A stretch of DNA of 64,000 bases from the NCBI GenBank assembly GCA_963377175.1, contig CAUJNA010003297.1:481093-545092 (forward strand). The letters are read 5' to 3'. Below the pieces are notes generated by a model. The model was not told the origin of the DNA, did no database searches, and saw nothing but the letters and a program-made list of their open reading frames with translations. How positions within the stretch are numbered: position 1 is the first letter of the stretch; each line of letters begins with the position of its first letter. The stretch is from Effrenium voratum (lineage: Eukaryota > Sar > Dinophyceae > Suessiales > Symbiodiniaceae). Position numbers and translations under genes: made by a program. This document shows positions 25,201-51,305 of the stretch, one piece after another.

Positions 25201-28200
25201 CTGGGCTCGATCTCCCAATCCCCCTCTGCAACAAGACCCCAAAACCGCGCAGAAAGCCAGTTGTGCAAAAAAACGCAAGACGAGACACGTGATCCAAACA
25301 TTTCAACCTTGAAACACAATCCTGGATCTTCCAACTGCACGTTTTTTTTCTGCTCGGAAATAAATCCGTCCGTTTTCGTGAAACCATGCCGTTTGCTCAA
25401 AAAGTGAGCGCTGTCATCAATACTGAAAGGAAGAGGGACAGCTAAAAAGTACGCTTCTTGAAATTGTGCCCGTTTGCGCGAAATTGCGTCCTTGTGCGGG
25501 GAATTGCGCCCGTTGTGCGGCCTAATTGTTTGGCCGCAATCTTGCTGTTTCACACCTTTGTGCACAAGGTCCCAAAAAAACGCTAGTTTCCAGAAAAGGG
25601 TGCGTTTCCTCAAAAATAGCCGTTTGCTGAAAAGCATACGTTTGGGGGTGGGAACAGAAAAAAAAAAAACATGCCAAAGGAAGATCCAGGATTGCAATGC
25701 CAACAGAACGGCATTTTTTGTGCAATGCCCTGAGTCCGCAACGCCGGGGAAGGCATCCGGGACGGTGCGAACGGACCTTACTTGTCTTCCCATAGCCGAG
25801 TGAACCAGCCATGCAAGGCCAGTCGCACAGTGCTCCGGGAGCGCAACTGTTCGGCAGCGGTAAAAACAACGCGCTTATGAATCTGCAGGTGAAACAACAT
25901 ATTAAAAAGTGTCTCAACCTTCTCGCGTGCGAATTGAAACTTGCACTTCTTGTGCTTTTCATCCAAAATATGGCACAAAGTCCTTTCACGTGCTTAAGTA
26001 CGCTTGAAGGTGCTCGCTGCAAGACATCAAAGCCTGATCCCTCTGGCCAAGCCAAGTTTATGCATGCAGCGCGTCCGTGGCCCAGGCTGCACCAAGCGCA
26101 AGGTGGGTGGCCCCTGAGCGAGGCGGAATGCTCACTGTGTTGGCATACTCACAGAGTACTGATCGGAATGCAACAAACATCGACAAGTACGCGTGCGCGA
26201 TAGACCTGCGCTGAGGCTTGTGCTGCCGCCCCGCCGTTCTTGATAGCCTCGGATTTACTTGATCAAGGAAGCGAAATAGGTGGGTCGCTCGGCATGAGAA
26301 TCTGCTATACCGGGATGAAGCCCTGGAATGCTATGGGCCATGCATGTCTGTGTGCGATCTTTGCGCAAGTGCTGGCCACGAATGGACTCACTGCAACAGC
26401 GCTGTCTATAGTTTCCTACAGCAAGAGCCAGTGCCGCTTCTGCCTGGTCACAAACAAAGCATTGCGGATGCGATTGCCACCCCAGCAAAAGCGAAGACAC
26501 AATGCATGTCCACCGCCTCTTGATATACAGTGTCTTGCTAGAACCCTCATTCTCAGTTTTCGACTATTCGATTATATTCAATCCACCCATCAACCGTGCA
26601 ATCCCTCCCCGCCAAGGCACAAGGCAGTTGACGAAAAGTAAGCAACTTGATTTATGTGTCAGTTTGAACCTGTTGCTTTAAAAGCCCCTCCATCACAGCT
26701 GATGACGGAAACATCAGCGCCAACAAGCCATCCAAACACAAGCCCCGTTGGTCTCGCCTCCGCTGCTTCCATATCAAACTCGAAGACAGAGATGTCCGAG
26801 GCGAGCTCGTTTACCTTGCACAATGCTCTATCCGGGAGGCCTTACATTCATGGGAATCAAGGTGCTAAAGTAATGTCCAGCTCCGTCAACACCAGTCCTG
26901 CTGGCAGGGAATGGAGTCAAACTCAAAGATTTGAACATGAGCTGTTAACAAAGCGCATGGCTTCCTAATACAAGCGGGGCCTCCACCAATCGACTGCCAG
27001 CTGTACAAAATCCAGACACCGCGAGATTGTCCCACATTCCATACTATGAACCTCCCGCCTTCGATTAAAGCAGCGCAACACTTTGGTCACAAATCAACCA
27101 TAGGCTCAAATACCTCTCGTCTTACGTCATTCTGGGCGCACTTGATTTGTTGCTACAAAACAGATTCTCCCGGAACCCCAGAAGATGGCCCGCTGCTAAG
27201 CCCCGCGCCACGTAGGCAATGGGCAGCGTTGGATGGAACTCGATGTATCGCGGGCCCAGCGCTTTGCGGCCTCGATCCGGCGACCCGAGCGTCCAAACAC
27301 GTTGAAATACAAAACATGTGGGCAAGGGGTGCACTAAAAGGGTGCGTCTGGGACGTGCGAGCCAAGCTCTACGTTTACTCTACATTTAATGTTAGACCCG
27401 CTTTTGTCGCTAGGGTCGCTTCTAGAGAAAGCGATTGTGCTAATTCACAATCCTGCTACTGTTTTGCTTCCCGCTAAGGGCCTTATTTGGATTTCGCAAT
27501 GCTAAGTTTAAATCATATATTCCAACGAGAACCCAAATGGCCCCAAATTTGACAGTTGGCGCTGTTCCGAGGGGGGGGGGGGTATTGAAACAGTCCCTAC
27601 ATTATCTAAGTTCAAGAGCCATGCTTGCGGGAAAGCATCCTAGCAGTCCAGGGCAACATGCGAGACGGCAAGCGATGCGCGCATGCAATGCGCGTACAGG
27701 AGCGTACAGTGCGTGCACGGCGCCTGTGCAGTGCGCGCAGTCCGCGCGCAATTACACCGGCATATCCACGTGTGACAGCCTCTCTGTATGCGCCCCAGTA
27801 AGCGCACTGCATGTGCGATGTGGATCTGGACACATGCGTGTACGTGCACATGTGCGTCTACGCGCGCTCTTGAACGTACACAATCGTTGAGCTTTTGAGT
27901 CTCCATCAACGTGTGAATATTGAGTTTGGATAACTCTATACTTGTATGATTTATATGGTTCAGCTGGGGTCTACCCACGTGCTCCAAGCAGATTGTTCAG
28001 CCACGATGTTCCAATCGAAAAGCAGACACGCTCGGATCTTTCTTTTTGGAAACGCGCTCGGGGCATGTGGCCACTCGCGCCTGGCGGCCCAGAGGGGATG
28101 GTGCCGCAAGCCGTGAGGTTGCCGGCCTCGCGCCACGCGAGAACTCCGTCAGAGCGAAGGTCTTTCCAGCCCAGTGGCAATCTGCAGTTTGGAGTATCTG

Positions 28201-31200
28201 AGACCATCAGACTAGGACTGTCAGCTCTTCGCAGTTTCCAAGAGGAATCGTCCTCCCACATCCTCGCGGGCCTTTTGTCGAATTCCAATGTGCCAGACCC
28301 GAGCATTGCTCAACGAGCCTCAGCTCCCGGCCTCTGGGTCATAGTGGAATTGGCGGATGAGGTCCATGCCTACGTGCAGCTCGGGCAGGCGACGGTCGGT
28401 CGGCATCCGTTCCTCCAACAATGGCGGTCCCTCACATCATAATGGTTTTCTCCCAAGCGCCAAAGCCCCAAATATCATCAAATGTCACACGCGAATCAGG
28501 CGTAGCCAAATACAATTTTGAGCGATGTTTGAGCACGGAAAGGTTGTCCCTCCCCCTTTCGCCCCCTCCCCCACTCTTATCTCCTCTTGCCTGGAAGAAC
28601 CGTGCAAGTCCGGCCACCCCCCCCCCTTCAACCAAACATGTTGCGGAGTTCCAGATTTGCATGTTGCCTTGATTGGTAAGGCAAGTCGAATCTACAGTTG
28701 GCAAGGGTTCTACAAACCTTTTGACAGGAGAAGCCCAAGAAAGTAGCAAGCAAAAGGTCCGCCAGGAAGTCATGTCTTCGAGGGTCCATGGGCAGGGTGC
28801 AGTCGGTGATAGAAACGTGAGCATGTGCTAAGGCCGAGAACGCTTTCCCAAGTTCTCGGCCACCATCCGTACTGTGTAGGTCAAAGATTCTTACCCAGAA
28901 GCCTTGAACTCAGTCAAAGAACCCCCAGACACACACTCCAGATAAGCCCGGCCCCGCGAGGCAATCAAATCGCCACCGAGGCCCGCTCCCAAATCAGGCA
29001 CAAAGGCAATCCGGCCTCAGCCGACAAGAGGAGACAGCCTAAAGGCAGGCTGTCAACTCAGATTGTGTGGCCCCGCTGAAGCGCAAAGCCAATGGGCCGG
29101 GTGGGAGCAACGCGCCAAGCCGGAAGTACCGCTCCAGGAATACTCTAAGCCTGTCGTTAGCATTCGGCAATGGCTGAAACCTTAGCGCTCATTTGTCAGT
29201 TGAAGGGGCTTGGCAACACCACAGCCTTGCCCATTCTTCCCGGGTTGATAGGTGGGTATCTACAGAAGCTCTCATCCAAAAACCTTTCCCTGGCCGCTGG
29301 GCTGCCGCGCCAAAGAAAGGATCCAGAATCACTGCATGCGAGTGAGGATCTGCTTGGCGCCTCGACAGGACTGCGAGTTGTTAGAGGGACAACTTAATTC
29401 CCCCGACAAATACGACGAATACACCCCTGGAAAAAGCACGACAAACAGGTAGACAGGCAATGGCAATAAGTATATGTATGCACCTTTTGTCCAGCTACCG
29501 TACACAAATGGCAAGTGACGAAAGTATGCGGTGCAGTATACATCCTTACCAAAAAGACAAAAAAAGAGGCAAGACTGCTCTATGAGTGACCTGAGCTAAG
29601 AGCTCCTGCTGCGCCAGCGGGTCGTTCTCCGAATGGTTCACGTGGCGGTCATGCTGAGCCTGGCAATAGGCATGGGAGATTATCTATGGGGCAGGGTCCC
29701 TGTTGCAGCTTCCACCTGGTTTTGCCCGCTTAGAAGGCCCTTTTAGAAACCAACTGCTTGGGATCGCGAACTCACTAGAAGAGTAACTCCAACTTAGAAA
29801 CTGGAGGTCAGCCTCGTACACTATTGCAAACAAGCATGCTTAAAACCCAAGATTCGGCGAAACCACCACAAAAAAAGAAAAGACTACATTCGGAACTTCA
29901 GGGGGGCACATCCAAACCAGCTCTCAGAGAACACGTTTAGAAGAGAAAACGGCTCAGGGTGAGCAGTTTGCAAAAAGAGCGTGGAGAAAACTCCGCGTGA
30001 AACATGATTGTGGAAAAAGCTTGAGACCCAGGATGCAAACAGGGCTTTCTGAATGAGCGCTTGACCAAGTATGCTAAAAAGGAACAACTCAAGACCCAGA
30101 ACTAGGAGAAATCGCTACTGATTAAGCAAATACTTGGAACGCAAACAAGACACGATTTTCTGAAAAGGCTCTCAGGATGGGCATGTTGATAAAGACGGCA
30201 AAAGATGGTCTCCACCAGCAGTTTGCATGGCAAGCTTCTTTCCCTTGAATACGCAGCCAGCCCGTCCAAAGGCCAAGCCCAGGCCGGCTGTCCTTCATAG
30301 GCCTCCCCTCGTTGGGGTCAAACAATGACCTCCTGGTGGTGGCCTGAGGCGATTGGCAAAGCGGGTGCCCTTCACGTGTGCGACCAATGGTTTTGCGAAG
30401 GTTCACTTGACTTCACAACGCTCCAATGCCTCAAGGGAACCCGACGCCACCAACCCTGCCCCAGCCCTGCCGGTGCACTCTTGAGCGTGCGTGCTTCTCA
30501 CTTGGCATACATGTGTGCAGTGCTGAGTGCTTTCTTTGGAGCGGGTGTGCTTGCCGTTTGCCAAAAAAAACACCTTGGTGTGGCGACCCGATTTGGTGTG
30601 CAGGTGGCCCGAAAGGTGGGACCAAGAAAAGCGAAGACCCCACAGTTATTGCTGGGAGAGAACAAAGGATCGTGCTTGCGGGTCCTCGCCAACATATCTG
30701 CTAGATGGCAACACAAACTGCCAACAAGAGGATGCACATATATCCTGTCAGCACACCTCGATAAGATCGCCGGACCAAGCAAAGTGGAAACCGCACGCGC
30801 AGTCGTGTATGCAGATGCCCGAGAAAACTATTGTGTTTGAAAGTGATTCGCTGCAAAATGCCGACCCCTTCACAGACCTCTGCTTCACAATGAGATCCTC
30901 TAAATGGGCTGGGCATTTGTGATGCTTAACTGGCCCAAATGTAGCCTTTGAAGGGCCCTGCTGTACACCCGTCAGATGGGCCCCCCGCCACGCCCGTAAT
31001 CGGGTCCAAGGCAAAAACGCCGATGGTCGCCTCACAGCTGGTCACATGGCCGCTCGTGACTTAGTGGTGCCTTGATTTAAACATCTCAAGCACCTTGCAG
31101 CCTGGCTCCGGCGACTAAACCTAGCCCTCAGCTCCTGCCCCAGTCTTGGCATAAGGCTTAAAGGTGCTGGAAGACTTTGAAGTATGTCTAAGGCTTCCAT

Positions 31201-34200
31201 GGTGCACGGACCAAAAGTCAGATGGGCTTGTGCTGGTGACAAGCAAGTCCAAACTGACCGCCCAGGCGCACCGGTATGGATCACAAGGGGGCTCAAAAGA
31301 CACCAGCTGGAGTTGCCAAATTCCAAGAAGGCGCTACAAAAAGGTACGAAATGGCCATTGGACTCAATGTTGTGCGAAATCTCGATAATTGCCAGGCTGG
31401 ACAGAAGCATGTAATCTTAAAGCAAGTGTGGGTGATGGAGCTGTCTGCATTTGACACTAGGCTGAAAAACAGGGCTCTGACTGCCAGGACGCCCGCAAGT
31501 ACCGCCACAATGGGTGAGGGCGTAATAGTAGAAGGATTGACACAAGCGCAAGTTCGCATCCAAGCTGCATTCCAGTAGTTGACCACCAGCATATTCTGCG
31601 CTGCCTGCATGCCGACCCTTAAACTCTCCAAGGGTGCTGCAACTGCAGCCACAACCTTGACCCGTGTGTGCCAGTGCAGCATTTCAGGCTTGTGGTTCCT
31701 GTATGTCCCTTGTCACTTCCTCAGACGCAGTTTCATAGCTTTTAGTTGGACCCCTGACACCTGTCGGCTAAGTCGTGCCAAATGTCTTTCAGGAACTCCG
31801 CAGAGCTGCGATTCCACTCTGCAGCTCGCATCCCTGCAAAAGCCCAGCAACACTTGGTCCCACAAGCAACCTCAAAGACAAATCAGCTTCTCTACAAACC
31901 AGCAGTGGCTGACAGCTACACGTTCAAGAAAGAAGCATCAAAGCAGGGCTGATGACTCGGTGCTGTCAGAGTGTTCCAGAAAATTCTGCAGGCGTGCGTC
32001 CTGTATCCCCTTGGGACTCTGTATCCTTCCTGCAGCCCTTGACTGAAGGCTCAAACAGGGTCCAAATTTGAGAGAAGGGAGGGGTCACCGGGCTTCCCCT
32101 TCCAAAGTTGCAATTGTCCGATGGGTTCCATTGACTGCCTTTGGGCCAAACAAGGGAACTGTCCAAGAAACCCGGAAGAATCACGGGAAATCCTGGTGTT
32201 GGTGGGCGTTCTGACTGACATTCCTTCGCCGGTTTCTGTCTGTCGGGGGCCTTGTCCAGCGTGATGTAGCAGGTGGAGGTGCCCCCAGCCTCGAGAGGGC
32301 ACATGGCACCTGACAGGATCTTCCAAGTACCGCCCAGGAAAGCTAGGTTTGAAGGAAGGGTTATTTCAGTGATTTCTTCTATCCTACAATTTGACTGTTT
32401 CTGACTCATGTTAACTTGTTAACGAATCAAACTGAGCTTCAGGTAATTAAGCATTTACTCAACTAAGCTGACTCCAACAAGTGATCAGCAAGGCGTTTGA
32501 GCTCGCAATTTTCTTCCCGACTCTGGATGCACGACACCCCACGCACATTGCCGGGACATAGTCGCAAGCAAGCCAGATTTGGTCAAACAAGTACCAGCTC
32601 TGGAAACTAGTTGCCGAACACGGGGCTTGGCAATGACTCTTAGGCTTTGTGACTGCGGCCTTTTTACGGGGGCAACTCGATACCCACCAATCCACGTCCA
32701 AATCCAGCCATGCGACATTGCCCAGCCCAGAACCTCAAAAGCTTTAGATTCATCTAGAAAAGCCTTGCAACCAGTTCTACTGCGGTGAACAAGCAGGCCG
32801 CCTATTCGAATATCTAAGCTCCAATTCGAACTACCCTCCCTTGGACCCCGCATTTTGGGACCCCGGCATCACAGCTGCCGAGTCTCGTCAGCTGACCCGT
32901 CTTGGGGTTCACCTCCCGAGGCCCCTTTCACCGCGCCGTTTGGCCACACATCCCTGCCATTTTGGTCGGGTTCGATGCAATTGTCCGAAATCTTTGCGTG
33001 CCCAAAAATGATTCCATGATTGTCCTTTGGCAGTCCTGTGGCGAGCGGAACCGTTTGCTACGGCCCACTGACCATTTTGGCGTGCGGAGAATGCTATTGT
33101 CGTGCCTTCAACAAGGCAGCCCTTGCACACAACTATCAGTCTATCACACTCAACACTTTGCTTGAGGGCTACATGCGGCAGTCACGCAAGCCCCAGAAAG
33201 ATCCACATGCCTTCCCAAGAACATTTTGTTCGTGGTTCCATGCAAGCGAAAATGGTGAAGAACCGGAACGGAGGCTCCGGCGCTCCATGTGTCGATCACC
33301 CCGTTCTCCGCCACCGACTCGGTGCCTGAGTCACTTGAAAAGGGCAGCGCTTCGGGAAGCTCGGAAACTTGCCAGACTTACAGAATCCACCGCCTTGGAG
33401 ACATGGCAAGATTCGGCCCACCTTCCATCTACCAAAGCTCTTCTCACCAAAATTGCTGTGCCCAAACCGGAAGGTACTCAGGTACTCAAGACATCCCTCT
33501 CAGAGCTTTGAAGTGCCCAGGCCAAGAGGTCCGAGTTCACGCGACTGCTTGGTGCCGAAAGGCCGGAGCTGAAACAAAAGTTGAGCCGTGCAAGGGGCTA
33601 TGCTGAAACCGGCCATTCGAAAATCAAAAGATGTGTCCAGTTGCCGTAGTTTCGTGCACGGAAACCTGGGCTGCCGGCAAGTGTAGACAATGTTCTTCCT
33701 GCAAGCGCAACGACTGCTTGGCCAAGCGTACCCCCTGACTGAACTCAACCTGCAGCTGCTGCACAAAGCCAGAATCCAGGATCATCACGCTGCAAAGGCT
33801 CACCCATGCTCACCCGTTTCCACGAATTGCTCAGGGGCGCTGGGGTCTAAACAGGCCACTACTTATTATACCTGCCCCGCAAGTTGAAGAGCACAGATCG
33901 GCTCATCTCTCCGCAAGTGGACACCATTGTTCCCTGGTGTGACTTCCAGGAGTCAAAACGACAAAGCCGCATATGTGGCAGGTTGGGCAATTCCCAGAAA
34001 CAGTTGGTTTGTTTGAACGGCCCATCCGGCTGATGAAAGCGGTCCCTTGTATTCCCGCCTGGGATGCCAGCGGGAAAAGGCAGGGTTCATGCAGTCGTCC
34101 TGACCAAGAGGCGAGATGTTCTTTCAGTCGCTGTCAAAGTGTCTCGACATGGGCAAGGCCCATGGATTCCACAAATTTCGCCAGATCAATTGCAGAGTGA

Positions 34201-34950
34201 GCTAAGGTGTCCTTCGTTTGAGGTATATGTTGAGAGCCGCAGGAGCCCAGCCATGATCACCCACTCTGTGATACCTGAAATTTACCGTCGGGAGAATTGC
34301 AATTCTTTTCCTCCAATACACAGCTTCCCCAATGCCAAACAAGATGGCTCGCTACTTGGATCAAGCAAGTGGTTCCGGATGGCATCTTAACTTACAACGC
34401 AGCATGTATTGAATTTAAATCGGGATTCGTGTTTGGTGCTTTTTCTTTTCGGGATCACACACGCTTTAGGTCAAACACGCCCGATTTCAATGATGGGCAG
34501 GACAAATGGCAGGCATAGTGACAGCGATGCACAGAGGGCAGACACAGCAGCCCGCTTGTCAAGCAGCCAGCTCTCATAGCCCCGGCGGTGGATTTGTTGG
34601 CTAAATAGGGGACCTTTTTTCAGAGGAAGGCATGAAACGTGACATACCGGTTCATGGGGTCCCACAGAGCACCGATCCAATTCAAAATCAGGCCAACAAC
34701 AGTTTGCGCTTTAGTATCATCGTTGTACTCACAGACGATTCGCCTTGTTCCAACGGAAAGCAGATACGGGTGTGTGTGTGTGTATGTCAAAATAGGGGAC
34801 CTCAAGAATCTTGCTTTTTTTACCGCTGAAACTCCATCCTCAAGGAGGTTGTCGGTCCCCTGCTCCCCCCCCCCCCGGCCACTGACGTCCTGCACCACTG
34901 ACAGCAAACACATCTGGCCGTCGCTGATGTCCATCCAGAAGGTGTAGAGA
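20865..34950 (-). CDS. Lactonase, seven-bladed propeller (6-phosphogluconolactonase-like)
   Basis: This family folds as a seven-bladed beta-propeller. Its best known member hydrolyses 6-phosphogluconolactone in the pentose phosphate pathway, but many eukaryotic members have no proven substrate. I place 20 exons on the minus strand: 34,950-34,887; 33,325-33,282; 32,309-32,251; 31,604-31,569; 31,030-30,989; 30,343-30,293; 29,653-29,604; 29,360-29,311; 29,015-28,989; 28,369-28,332; 28,126-28,081; 27,270-27,212; 26,814-26,756; 25,776-25,745; 25,196-25,142; 24,054-24,021; 23,205-23,155; 22,254-22,193; 21,229-21,162; 20,985-20,865 (TAA). From 31,604 to 24,021 every junction keeps the reading phase. 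The order of family motifs is right from end to end. About 350 codons are seen, near the usual length. Missing are the N-terminus, something between 34.9 and 32.3 kb, and perhaps a few codons near 22.3 kb. Confidence 0.88.
22505..22630. repeat. (AACC)n microsatellite passing into CAA/CAG
   Basis: About ten AACC units, then AAGC, then CAACAG triplets. It is in a lactonase intron between the exons at 22.2 and 23.2 kb. Confidence 0.9.
23155..27270 (-). CDS. Lactonase exons, middle blades
   Basis: Six exons. 27,270-27,212 carries [19 protein letters not shown]. 26,814-26,756 carries [19 protein letters not shown], the family's VNEL-S-V signature. 25,776-25,745 (32 bp) carries [10 protein letters not shown]. 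25,196-25,142 carries [17 protein letters not shown]. 24,054-24,021 (34 bp) carries [11 protein letters not shown], the NRGHDSI signature. 23,205-23,155 carries [17 protein letters not shown]. Junction phases agree through 24,021 (1+2, 0+0, 2+1, 1+2, 2+1 bases). The 23.2-kb exon fits phase 0 but is the least typical piece. The donors are GT, GA and GC. Confidence 0.83.
24287..24360. repeat. (AAGC)n microsatellite with CCAG and AAAC variants
   Basis: Tandem AAGC units interrupted by CAGC. An AT-rich TATA/ATAT region follows to 24.55 kb. It is intronic in the lactonase gene. Confidence 0.9.
28081..33325 (-). CDS. Lactonase exons, blades 1-3 with the conserved His-rich segment
   Basis: Eleven exons of 27-59 bp. 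In order they read [131 protein letters not shown]; with the next exon supplying [13 protein letters not shown]. The pieces [31 protein letters not shown] and GPRYIEFHP are the landmarks of the family. Donors are GC at 31,568, 30,988, 29,603, 29,310, 28,331 and 28,080 and GA at 30,292 and 28,988. The first two exons (33.3 and 32.3 kb) are placed by similarity only, and the 5' edge at 32,309 could instead be 32,290. Confidence 0.85.
34887..34950 (-). CDS. Lactonase exon, first blade
   Basis: After AG, the exon reads [20 protein letters not shown] and then D, before a GT donor. This matches the first strands of the family, where an aromatic strand, a D/N-G turn and LxLLSV follow each other. The start codon and any targeting peptide would lie further right and were not found. 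Confidence 0.6.
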
Positions 34951-37280
34951 CTGAGCAAGCGGAGCTTCAGGTGGCCGGTGCTATCATTTTGGCATGTTCC
35001 ATCGGTGTGGCACGGCCATTCGTTGTGGTGTGGATTGGGGTTGGCTGCTTACTTGTTGATTTCACCTGTTGCTGATTGTTCACATTGGATCACGCTTGGC
35101 CAGCGTCTCATCATTCAGCAATGCTCCTAGGTCGTCAAAGCACTCCACTCAACCCACTAGCAGCCAACAACGACGCACGGCAACTTTGACGCAGCAATTG
35201 TCACGTGTGCGCTCAACGCTCTGGAGGTGTCAAAACGTCCTGATCTCAGACTACTCCGAAAAATGAACTGCCCACGAATACAGCCACAACGCAAGCAACG
35301 TTGCTTGACGCAGCAAAGCTGTTGGAAAGCAACAGCAACAATCAACTCCGCAAATTTGGCCTCATGACAGCTACACAACACACGGAAGCTATTTGAGAGC
35401 TTGCGAATTGATCCATTTCGGCGTCTCTGCCGCTCACCGGCGCCGCCCTCCCTGCCTCTTCTTAGCCTCCTTGCCCCGCGGGCCGTGGGCGAGATTGTCG
35501 AAACCTGGGGGCTGCAGGCTCCAGTGGCAAGAGCAAGCGTGAAACAGCAATCAACTATGGTAGAATCATTGAAACATGGGCCTCCTGCTTGAAAGAATTC
35601 CTCGTGGACATGCTTCCTTTTGCCAAAGAACAAATTCCGCTTGCGAATCTGCACCCCTCCGTGGCTAAGCCTTGCACGTGTGTAGCAACTCACAACGATG
35701 AACTGAGAGCGGCGGTTCTGCGCATAGGCCTGAGAGCTTGGAACGAATCACTGGCGAAGCCAGCTGAGCCTGATGAACTTGCGACCCTGAAACAGCATCT
35801 AAACAGCTTGCTCCAACAAAGCCGAACTGCACTGGAGTGCTGCACGGCGCCGATCACGAGATTGAACGTCGGCAGACTCCCCAAGGCCCTGAGGCCCGGA
35901 CAGTCATAGGAGTCATGTCAGCCATGGCTACGAAAACCGTCTTGTCAAAATCGTGGTTGGGTATGTGGGTGTTGCTTTGGTTTGCCGTTTGCCGAGTTTG
36001 CCGCATATTGTGCCTCCCATGCTTGGCCCAAGCCTAGAGGCGATTGAGGGCGAATCAGTAATCGTGGGCACTCGTCACAGCGCGGCTTTGCCCAACTGCC
36101 ATCCAGGAACACCCAGCGCCCTTGTTGCCTCCAAAGTTCAAATCGTAGTTTGTAAGAATGCCGTGGTTGCAATGCTTTCCGCGAGCGTTTATTTTGCTTC
36201 ACCGCACTTTTCTCGCTGGCACTGCAGAATCTCAGCTGCAAGTACCTCGCAGCATGCGCAAACTGCACGGTCTTGTGAGGCAAAAAACCATCAGACATAT
36301 CAGAATCATTTGAGTTTCATCCTCTTCCCTCTGTCCGAGGCGACATCGCTGACCTTACATGTCTTACTTTCTTCTGAGTCGGCTGAATGCTGGCTGGATG
36401 GATCCTGGTTCGCGGAAGCTTGGTCCGCTAAGCAGCTCTGGAATCTGCAGAACTATCACGTAATTGATCTTGTCTAAGTTAGCATTCCTATAAAATATGA
36501 AAGAATGAATGTAAATTAGTGAAAATTAATAGAGAGATACTTGTAAAACTCGATTAGTTTCAGAATCATTAATGTCATCAGTATATGTTCTATCATGTTT
36601 ATCAAGCTACCTGCCACCTTGCTGGCTGATTGGCTTGCTTTGTCTTGCTGAGATTGGGCAGTTGCCTCGTTGCCTCCAGGAAGGGGTGGTGAATACTGAT
36701 TTGGGGAAAAGTACGATTCCTGGCCAACATGGCGAAGGATTTGCACTGTCCCTGTTGGTTTCAGTCACCAACACACAGCACACTGCAATACAAAAGGAAA
36801 GCGGCCAATCAGCCGCCGAAGATCTGGCATTGCTGATCCGATACTTCCTGATACAGAGTCAACACCTGGCTCTCCTCAACTCGGAAGTCGTGATGGAAAG
36901 CGACCACGTGCAACCATTTCCGACTCCGTGTTTTTGCTGTCTGTCTTTGGGGGTTGGCCATCAAGGCCGGGTTCAACAAAATGATGAAGCAATCCGGGCA
37001 CCAAGTATTGCCCGAAAACATCTGAAGTTGGGCGCTTCTAGTATCACACTGGCCGTCACCCGATTGCCGGCTGTGTGCAATGTCCCTGCGATCGCGATCA
37101 GTGAAACTACAATTGCGCATGTAACAAGTAACTGCGAACTTGCTGCAATGCCCCCAATATCCAGTTCTGGTCTCCCAGAGAAAACAAGACCAAAGTGTGC
37201 TGTGCGTGCAATCTTGTAGACTTCTCTCTCTATCTCTATCCCTTGTTGCTTTATTGTGGGCAGCCGGTTCACCCTTTCAA

Positions 37281-37338
37281 GCCCCGCGCCACGTCAATCG
37301 GGGCTGGAGCTCGATGTATCAGCCAAGCACTCTGCGGC
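37281..37338 (-). pseudogene. Relic copy of the lactonase exon at 27.2 kb
   Basis: The plus strand carries GCCCCGCGCCACGT, then CAAT, then TCGATGTATC and CTCTGCGGC in the same order as the lactonase exon and its donor flank at 27,200-27,272, with about 13 bases lost and several changes. The reading frame of the exon is destroyed. It lies between the lactonase and SulP genes, about 10 kb upstream of the original. Confidence 0.6.
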
Positions 37339-37770
37339 GTCCTTCAATGCAATGGCCAAACGCTGCAAACTTGAGTCCTCAACAAGACCTCTTAAGCGAT
37401 AATGTCTGAGCAGTTCTCTGCACCTTCGTTTTGAACTTCCAAGCCGTTCAATTTGTCGGAGTAGACAAGAGTCCTGAGCTTCAAGCTAGCACTATCAATG
37501 ACTATCAATATCCAAAGTGAATGATCCGTGATGACAACGTGCCAACACATCCCAAATTCTGCTGCGGCGCGCAGGCATTTGGCCCCACTCCACACAATCG
37601 AAGCCCGCGGGGGGGTTAGTACTAGTTGATCCCACATGTGCACTTTCCTGGGCCACGTGAAAACCGACTGAACCAGTTCTGAGACAGGGGAAGCTCAGCT
37701 GTCCATCTACTCAAGCATGCCGAGAGCCAGCTTTGCAGCCTATCGACGCGTTGTCACTGCCAATGCGCGC

Positions 37771-51305
<13,535 letters not shown>

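Noticed and set aside
34620..34740. Minus-strand text [11 protein letters not shown] as the second lactonase exon
   Set aside because: It resembles the NPxYLTF strand of the family, but there is no AG acceptor next to it.
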